Assembly: GCA_963733845.1 (NCBI GenBank) | Contig: CAVTEM010000003.1 | Coordinates: 6,061-70,060, forward strand | From: DATFQE01 sp963733845 | GTDB lineage: Bacteria; Actinomycetota; Thermoleophilia; Gaiellales; Gaiellaceae | Direction: 5' to 3' | DNA length: 64,000 bases | In this document: one piece after another, positions 60,667 through 64,000 of the stretch | Layout of the letters: the number at the start of each line of letters is the position of its first letter | Position numbering within the stretch: position 1 is the first letter of the stretch | Translations under genes and position numbers: made by a program | The notes under the pieces: generated by a model | The model's database searches: none | Told to the model about the DNA's origin: nothing | The model's input: only the letters and a program-made list of their open reading frames with translations

Positions 60667-62469
60667 GCCGGCGCAGCCTGCTCGAGACCGAGCGCTGGGT
60701 CGCATGGGTGCGGGTCGGAGCGTTTGCCTTCGCACTCCTGCAGGTCGTCCTCCTGGGCGACGAGTACCCGAGCCGCACGTACGAGGTCGTCGCGTGGCTG
60801 ACGACCGGCGCGCTCGGCGTCGGCGCGCTCGTCTTCCTCTGGCTCAGCCGGCGGGACCTCTCCGTCCGGGAACTGCGGGTCGTCGGGTTCACGGCGCTCG
60901 TCTTCGACGCGGCGGTCGTCGCCGCGTACGTGCTCGTCTTCTCGTTCGACAGCGGGACGCCGATCCGTCAGGCCGTGTTCATCCCGATCGTGGAGGCGGC
61001 GCTTCGCTACGGCATCCTCGGCGCCGTCCTCCTCTCGCTCGCGTACCTGCCGGTGCACGCGGGGTTCGAACGGCTCAGCTCGGACAGTTTCGACCGTCCA
61101 TTCAATCTCGACAACGTCATCTTCCCGGTCGGGGTTCTCGTCATCACCGGCCTGATCGTCGGCTGGCTCGTACAGCGTCTCCACCGGCACACAACACTCT
61201 CCGAGCAGCGGGCGATCGAGGCCGAGCAGCTTCGCGACGAGCTCGGCCGCCGAGCCGACCTCCTCGACGCCGCGAACAGCTGCGCCCGCGCCCTCAGCTC
61301 CTCGCTCGACATCGAGCAGGCGTTCGGCGCCTTCATCCGGGAGCTGCGCGGGCTCGTCCCCTTCGATCGGACCGCGATCGTGCTCTCCGACGAGACTTCG
61401 GCGCGCGTGATCGCGACGGCCGGGGTGGCGGCGCAGGAGGTCTTCCCGCCCGGCTTCGAGGGCGCCGATCCCCGGCTCGGTGCTGGAGCAGGTCCTGAGC
61501 ACCGGTCGACCCGTCTACCGGCGGGACATGGCCGATCCCGCCCACCCTGAGGAGGAGAGCTTCCTCGGCCTCGGGCTGCGCTGCCGCGTCGTCGTGCCGC
61601 TGCTCTCTGGCGCGGAGCCGATCGGGATGCTGTCGATCGTCCGTCGCGAGCCGGACTCGTTCGACGAGCAGGAGATCGAGCTGCTGACCCTGCTCGGGCG
61701 CTTCCTCGGCTCGACGGTGCAGAACATCCGCGCCTACGAGGCCGAGCGGGAGACCGTGGAGGAGCTGCGCCGCCTCTCGGCGCTCCGCGCCGACTTCGTC
61801 TCGCTCGTCTCGCACGAGCTGCGCAGCCCGATGGCGTCGCTGCTCGGCTCGGCCCAGACCCTGCGCGAGCGCTGGCGGGAGCTCGCGCCCGAGCAACGCG
61901 AGTCGTTCCTGGGGTTGATCGTGCACGAGACGACCCGGCTCTCGGCGCTCGTCGAAGACGTCCTCGACACGTCCCGGATCGAAGCGGGGACGTTCAGCTA
62001 CTCGTTCGGCGACGTCGACCTGGTCGCGCTCGTCCGCGCCGCGACCGCGGCGGCGGAGTCGGGTCAGGACGAGGTCGCCGTGCACGCGAAGATCGCGGGC
62101 ACGCTGCCCACCGTCCGCGGCGATGCGGAGCGTCTGCGCCAGGTGCTGTCGAACCTGATCGACAACGCCGTCAAGTACTCGCCGGCAGGCGGCGAGGTGC
62201 GGGTGTCCACCCGGTCCGAGAACGGTCGCGTGGAGGTGGCCGTCGCCGATCGCGGGCCGGGCATCCCGTCGGAGCAGCAGCGCCTGATCTTCGAGAAGTT
62301 CGGGCGCGCGAAGCTCGGCGACAAGACCAAGCCCGGCACCGGCCTCGGGCTCTTTATCGCCCGCTCGATCGCGGAAGCGCACGGCGGCCGGATCGACGTC
62401 GACTCGGCCCCGGACCGCGGTGCCACCTTCACCCTGACGCTGCCGCTCGACCCGCCCGACGGCGCTTAG
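60663..62469 (+). CDS. Membrane sensor histidine kinase with GAF domain (one frameshift)
   Basis: About 601 residues after removing one extra base near 61480. Order: six-helix membrane region (about 10-175), coiled coil, GAF domain (about 215-370), HisKA with the phospho-His in FVSLVSHELRSPMAS, and HATPase (LSNLIDNAVKYS, DRGPGIPS, GTGLGLFIARSI). It is an orthodox two-component kinase; no response regulator is adjacent. The GTG overlaps the queG stop by 4 nt, which is odd for unrelated functions. Confidence 0.9.
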
Positions 62470-64000
62470 GCCGGCGTCTTCGAAGCGGCGAGCTCGTCGA
62501 GGAGCGCCCGCGCACGCTCGGCCACGTGCTTACGCAGGGCGGGAGGCTCGACCACGACCGCGTCCCCCCGCGCGCCGAGGATCTCCGCCGCAAGCCATTC
62601 CAGGCTCCCGACGGGCTGGTCGGCGAGCGCGGCACCGTCGATGAGGCCGCGCGCTCCCCGTTCCACGCGCCAGCGGGCGATCGCGGGTGCGTACCAGATA
62701 CGCGCGATCGTGGCGTCGCGCAGCCGCTCGGGCCGGAACTCCGGGCGCGGCTCGAAGGTCTCGTCGGTGACCGAGGCCGCGCGCATGCGGTCGAGGCGGA
62801 AGCTTCGCTGGGCGTCGCGCGAGCGGTCGAAGGCATGCACGTACCAGTAGGGCAACTCCCGCTCGATCGTGTACGGCTCGACGACCCGGATGGTCGGCGC
62901 GTCGTCGCCTTCCTTCTGGTACTCGATCTCGACCAGGCGGTGAGCGCCGATGCCCTCGTTCAGCGTGCGCAGCAGGCCCTCCTCGGCCGAGTCCGAGGTG
63001 GGGGAGGCGGTGCCGGTGAGGTCGAACTGGCCGAAGGTCTCCTGCAGCTTCGCGCGCACGTTGTCGAGCGGGCTGCGCGTATCGGCCGCGATCATCGGCC
63101 CGACGAAGTCGAGTGCGAGGCGGATCGCGCGGGCCTCGAGGGGCGTCAGCCTGGGCGGCGAGCGGAAGGTGTCGCCGAAGAGCTCCTTGAGGACGAACAC
63201 GGTGTCGCCCCGCAGCTCGGCGTACACCGCGTAGCAGCCGCCGCCGAAGTTGACGAGGTTGAGCAACGACAGGTGCTCCTCGAGCGACTCGTGCGGGATG
63301 TGAAAGCGCTCGGCCAGTTCCGCCGCGGGGATCTCCGCCTCCGTGCGCTCGCCGCACCGGTCGAGCAAATAGGCAAGCAGCGCCTGCAACACCCCGAAGC
63401 GCTCGGGGGCCACCGGCCCGGCCGGGCGGTCGGCCTGCTCCGGCTCGTCGCTCGGCTCCTCATCCGCGATCGCGGGAGGCCGCCCCTCGTGAGCGCGTGC
63501 GACGCGCCTCAGCGCCCGCTCCACTTCCGTCCTGAGCTTCGGGGGGTCCATCGGCTGCGCCCGGCCGTCCTGGCGCAGGATCCAGGAGGCGAGCAGCGGC
63601 AGGCTCGCGTACTCGGTCACGAACACGCCGTCCTCGAGGCGTCCGGCGTTTCCGTAGACGCGCTCGATCCACCAGGCGGTGTCGCCGCCGACCTCGATGC
63701 GCGCCTCGCCGACGAGGTCGCCCACCTGCCAGTTCGGCCGGCCGCGGTAGTCGTCGATGTCGAAGTCCTCGGGCAGCCGGAAGTCCCGCTCGCGCCGCGT
63801 GGCCAGCCGGATGTCGCTGCGGACCCGGGAGACGCGGAACTTCTTGCGCCGCTCGTCCTCCAGATCCTGGCCGATCACGTACCAGACGCCGTTCTCGGGC
63901 AGCAGCGCGTAAGGGTTGATCGTCCGCTCGCGCTCCTCGTCGCGGCTGATCGACCAGTAGTCGAACTTGACCGTGCGCTGCTTGGAGATCGCCGATTCCA
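62466..64000 (-). CDS. Fused PafB-PafC-like WYL-domain regulator, 5' end outside the window
   Basis: At least 510 residues, open to the right edge. Two successive WYL units are visible: the end of the first (VKFDYWSISRDE, GVWYVIGQDLED, then a WCX-like part), and a whole second one with its own winged helix (FGVLQALLAYLLDRCGERTEAEI...FHIPHESLEEHLSLL) and WYL core (LVEIEYQKEGDD, PYWYVHAFDRSRD). PafB and PafC are usually separate genes and activate the mycobacterial DNA-damage response; natural fusions are known. The stop shares 4 nt with the kinase gene. Confidence 0.85.
   Translation of the reverse strand, partial: ESAISKQRTVKFDYWSISRDEERERTINPYALLPENGVWYVIGQDLEDERRKKFRVSRVRSDIRLATRRERDFRLPEDFDIDDYRGRPNWQVGDLVGEARIEVGGDTAWWIERVYGNAGRLEDGVFVTEYASLPLLASWILRQDGRAQPMDPPKLRTEVERALRRVARAHEGRPPAIADEEPSDEPEQADRPAGPVAPERFGVLQALLAYLLDRCGERTEAEIPAAELAERFHIPHESLEEHLSLLNLVNFGGGCYAVYAELRGDTVFVLKELFGDTFRSPPRLTPLEARAIRLALDFVGPMIAADTRSPLDNVRAKLQETFGQFDLTGTASPTSDSAEEGLLRTLNEGIGAHRLVEIEYQKEGDDAPTIRVVEPYTIERELPYWYVHAFDRSRDAQRSFRLDRMRAASVTDETFEPRPEFRPERLRDATIARIWYAPAIARWRVERGARGLIDGAALADQPVGSLEWLAAEILGARGDAVVVEPPALRKHVAERARALLDELAASKTPA

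Overview
The window is very GC-rich and densely packed, with genes on both strands, many 4-nt ATGA/GTGA overlaps inside operons, and frequent GTG and TTG starts. A start of an F420-type (LLM) oxidoreductase at the left edge, a fused PafB-PafC-like WYL regulator at the right edge, system I cytochrome c maturation genes and widespread leaderless-type promoters (TANNNT 6-9 nt before the start codon) point to an actinobacterium. I infer a member of class Thermoleophilia (Gaiellales/Solirubrobacterales-like), but no rRNA is present to prove it.

Layout. 1-5.1 kb: queF (7-deazaguanine), a nucleoside deoxyribosyltransferase, PAS and MBL-fold proteins, small hypotheticals, an NYN nuclease, a nucleotidyltransferase, a metallophosphoesterase and a YjbQ protein. 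5.1-11.7 kb: two tandem, paralogous, secreted LamG/Ig-like/metallophosphatase proteins with long Pro-rich linkers. 11.8-14.6 kb: tRNA(CAU), probably tRNA-Ile2, followed by a patch of small accessory genes, a GNAT enzyme and a lone receiver domain. 14.7-18.1 kb: pdxS and pdxT (PLP synthase), separated by an oppositely oriented secreted zinc peptidase, then a YebC/PmpR regulator. 18.1-28.7 kb: secreted proteins including a cupredoxin, the ruvCAB recombination operon, recJ, and rel ((p)ppGpp). 28.8-39.3 kb: phosphohexomutase, a cluster of secreted propeller/Kelch proteins, a 985-residue cyclase-ATPase-TPR regulator, a TIM-barrel protein, a cyclase-family hydrolase and MreB. 39.3-47.6 kb: ccmE-ccmF-ccmI-like genes, an M23 peptidase, hpt, class II FBPase, a DapB-like protein and a SufT-like protein. 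47.7-59.6 kb: a catabolic region resembling the gamma-glutamylated-amine (Puu) route: permease, FAD/folate amine dehydrogenase, kinase, PuuA-like glutamine synthetase, two PuuD-like hydrolases, aldehyde dehydrogenase, SDR and quinone-oxidoreductase-like genes. 59.6-64 kb: queG, a membrane histidine kinase and the PafBC-like regulator.

Twelve genes, including ruvA, queG and the aldehyde dehydrogenase, are interrupted by single-base indels (16 in all, 14 of them apparent +1). Their products are otherwise full length, so I treat these as probable sequence or assembly errors rather than decay. I report those genes over their whole span.

Non-coding signals worth attention are a three-copy dispersed palindromic repeat at gene ends (94-153, 37878-37961, 47573-47622), symmetric TANNNTA divergent promoters (536-542, 3791-3797), a hairpin-rich 317-nt gap after rel, and 42-nt direct repeats flanking a cupin gene.
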